From: DASQUK01 sp035641315
Lineage (GTDB): Bacteria > Actinomycetota > Acidimicrobiia > Acidimicrobiales > VFJN01
DNA length: 14,065 nucleotides
Direction of reading: 5' to 3'
Assembly: GCA_035641315.1 (NCBI GenBank)
Contig: DASQUK010000167.1
Location: 1-14,065, forward strand
Made by a program: the position numbers and the translations under genes. How positions within the stretch are numbered: the first letter of the stretch is position 1; each line of letters opens with the position of its first letter. Under the pieces are notes generated by a model. It worked only from the letters and a program-made list of their open reading frames with translations, searched no databases and was not told where the DNA came from. Shown piece by piece: positions 13,769 to 14,065 of the stretch.

Positions 13769-14065
13769 TGTCCGAGCAGGTCAGCGCCACACTCCAGCCG
13801 TTGGCTGACGCCATCGATGGTCTCGACCTGCCCGTCGACAACGATGTATTGGCCCAAGCGTTCGGGCTCGCAGACCGGCTCCACGCCAAACTCGTTGCCG
13901 CCGTCGGTGAGCACGATGGGGCCGAGGTGTGGCGCAACGACGGCGCCACCTCCATGACCGCCTGGCTGCGGCACCGGGCCCAGAGCACCAGCCGCGACGC
14001 CGCCCTGTGCACCAAGACCGCCCGCCGGCTCCGCCAGCTGCCCGTCATGGCCGCCGCCTACCGCG
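13768..14065 (+). CDS. DUF222 / 13E12 repeat family protein, right copy, only the N-terminus in the window
   Basis: ATG at 13768 opens 99 codons to the window edge. Residues 1-71 are the same as the left copy except V8T and include LADRLHAKLVAAVGEHDGAE and SMTAWLRHRA. From residue 72 onward identity falls (QSTSRDAALCTKTARR against SHTSRDATLATKTARR). The rest of the DUF222 domain and any HNH domain are outside the window. It reads outward, away from the metabolic cluster. No ribosome-binding site is visible. Family assignment rests on the near-identity to the longer left copy. Confidence 0.88.
   Translation, partial: MSEQVSATLQPLADAIDGLDLPVDNDVLAQAFGLADRLHAKLVAAVGEHDGAEVWRNDGATSMTAWLRHRAQSTSRDAALCTKTARRLRQLPVMAAAYR

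Larger units (their letters stand above)
13520..14065 (+). repeat. Right hairpin-ended DUF222 unit (inverted copy of 1-1098)
   Basis: The unit runs from the outer edge of the 80-nt hairpin through the short hairpin, promoter and DUF222 gene to the window edge. Against the left copy, the hairpins and the first 71 codons are nearly identical, the stretch between the short hairpin and the promoter (about 13640-13695) is poorly conserved and about 10 nt longer here, and the DUF222 genes diverge after about 13981. Confidence 0.75.

Noticed and set aside
1..14065. CRISPR arrays, tRNA or rRNA genes, integrases, transposases and toxin-antitoxin pairs
   Set aside because: I looked for short spaced repeats, tRNA-like cloverleafs and recombinase motifs and saw none. 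The only repeats are the DUF222 units, the hairpins listed and a 12-nt direct repeat.

Overview
This is a high-GC window with actinobacterial traits: GC-rich third codon positions, many GTG starts and GTGA overlaps, deazaflavin-type luciferase-like oxidoreductases, a mycothiol-dependent isomerase relative, and DUF222 (13E12 repeat family) genes with a TANNNT-type leaderless promoter. Actinomycetota is well supported. Acidimicrobiia is only a guess.

Layout. The two ends are inverted copies of one unit. Each copy has, in order, an 80-nt hairpin, a 12-nt spacer, a 26-nt hairpin, an AT-rich promoter with an ATTTG-NN-CAAAT palindrome and a LexA-like box, and a DUF222 gene that runs off the window (left copy 1-1098, reading left; right copy 13520-14065, reading right). 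Between them lie about 12.4 kb of metabolic and transport genes. From left to right these are: a leftward pair (2746 to 1122) of a cupin-like protein and a luciferase-like oxidoreductase, joined by a GTGA overlap; a 152-bp divergent promoter region with a strong palindrome; a rightward set (2899-5815) of an unannotated 30-residue ORF, a second luciferase-like oxidoreductase and an acyl-CoA-ligase-type enzyme; a promoter-like gap; and a tightly overlapping oligopeptide-type ABC importer operon (5919-10842) of permease, permease, RDD membrane protein, ATPase and ATPase. The substrate-binding lipoprotein follows (10955-12580) and appears to have its own promoter. A 17-bp-arm hairpin separates it from a convergent, frameshifted MDMPI-like gene (12635-13499).

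How it may work together (inference). A lipoprotein captures a peptide-like or other amphipathic solute, the two-permease/two-ATPase importer brings it in, the ligase could activate an acid as its CoA thioester, and two F420- or FMN-dependent oxidoreductases plus a cupin could oxidise the carbon skeleton. No gene fixes the substrate. The most unusual features are the hairpin-ended DUF222 units, an RDD gene inside the importer operon with a 56-nt palindrome at its 5' end, an extra predicted pair of membrane helices in each of the two permeases, and the decayed MDMPI gene directly against one DUF222 unit.
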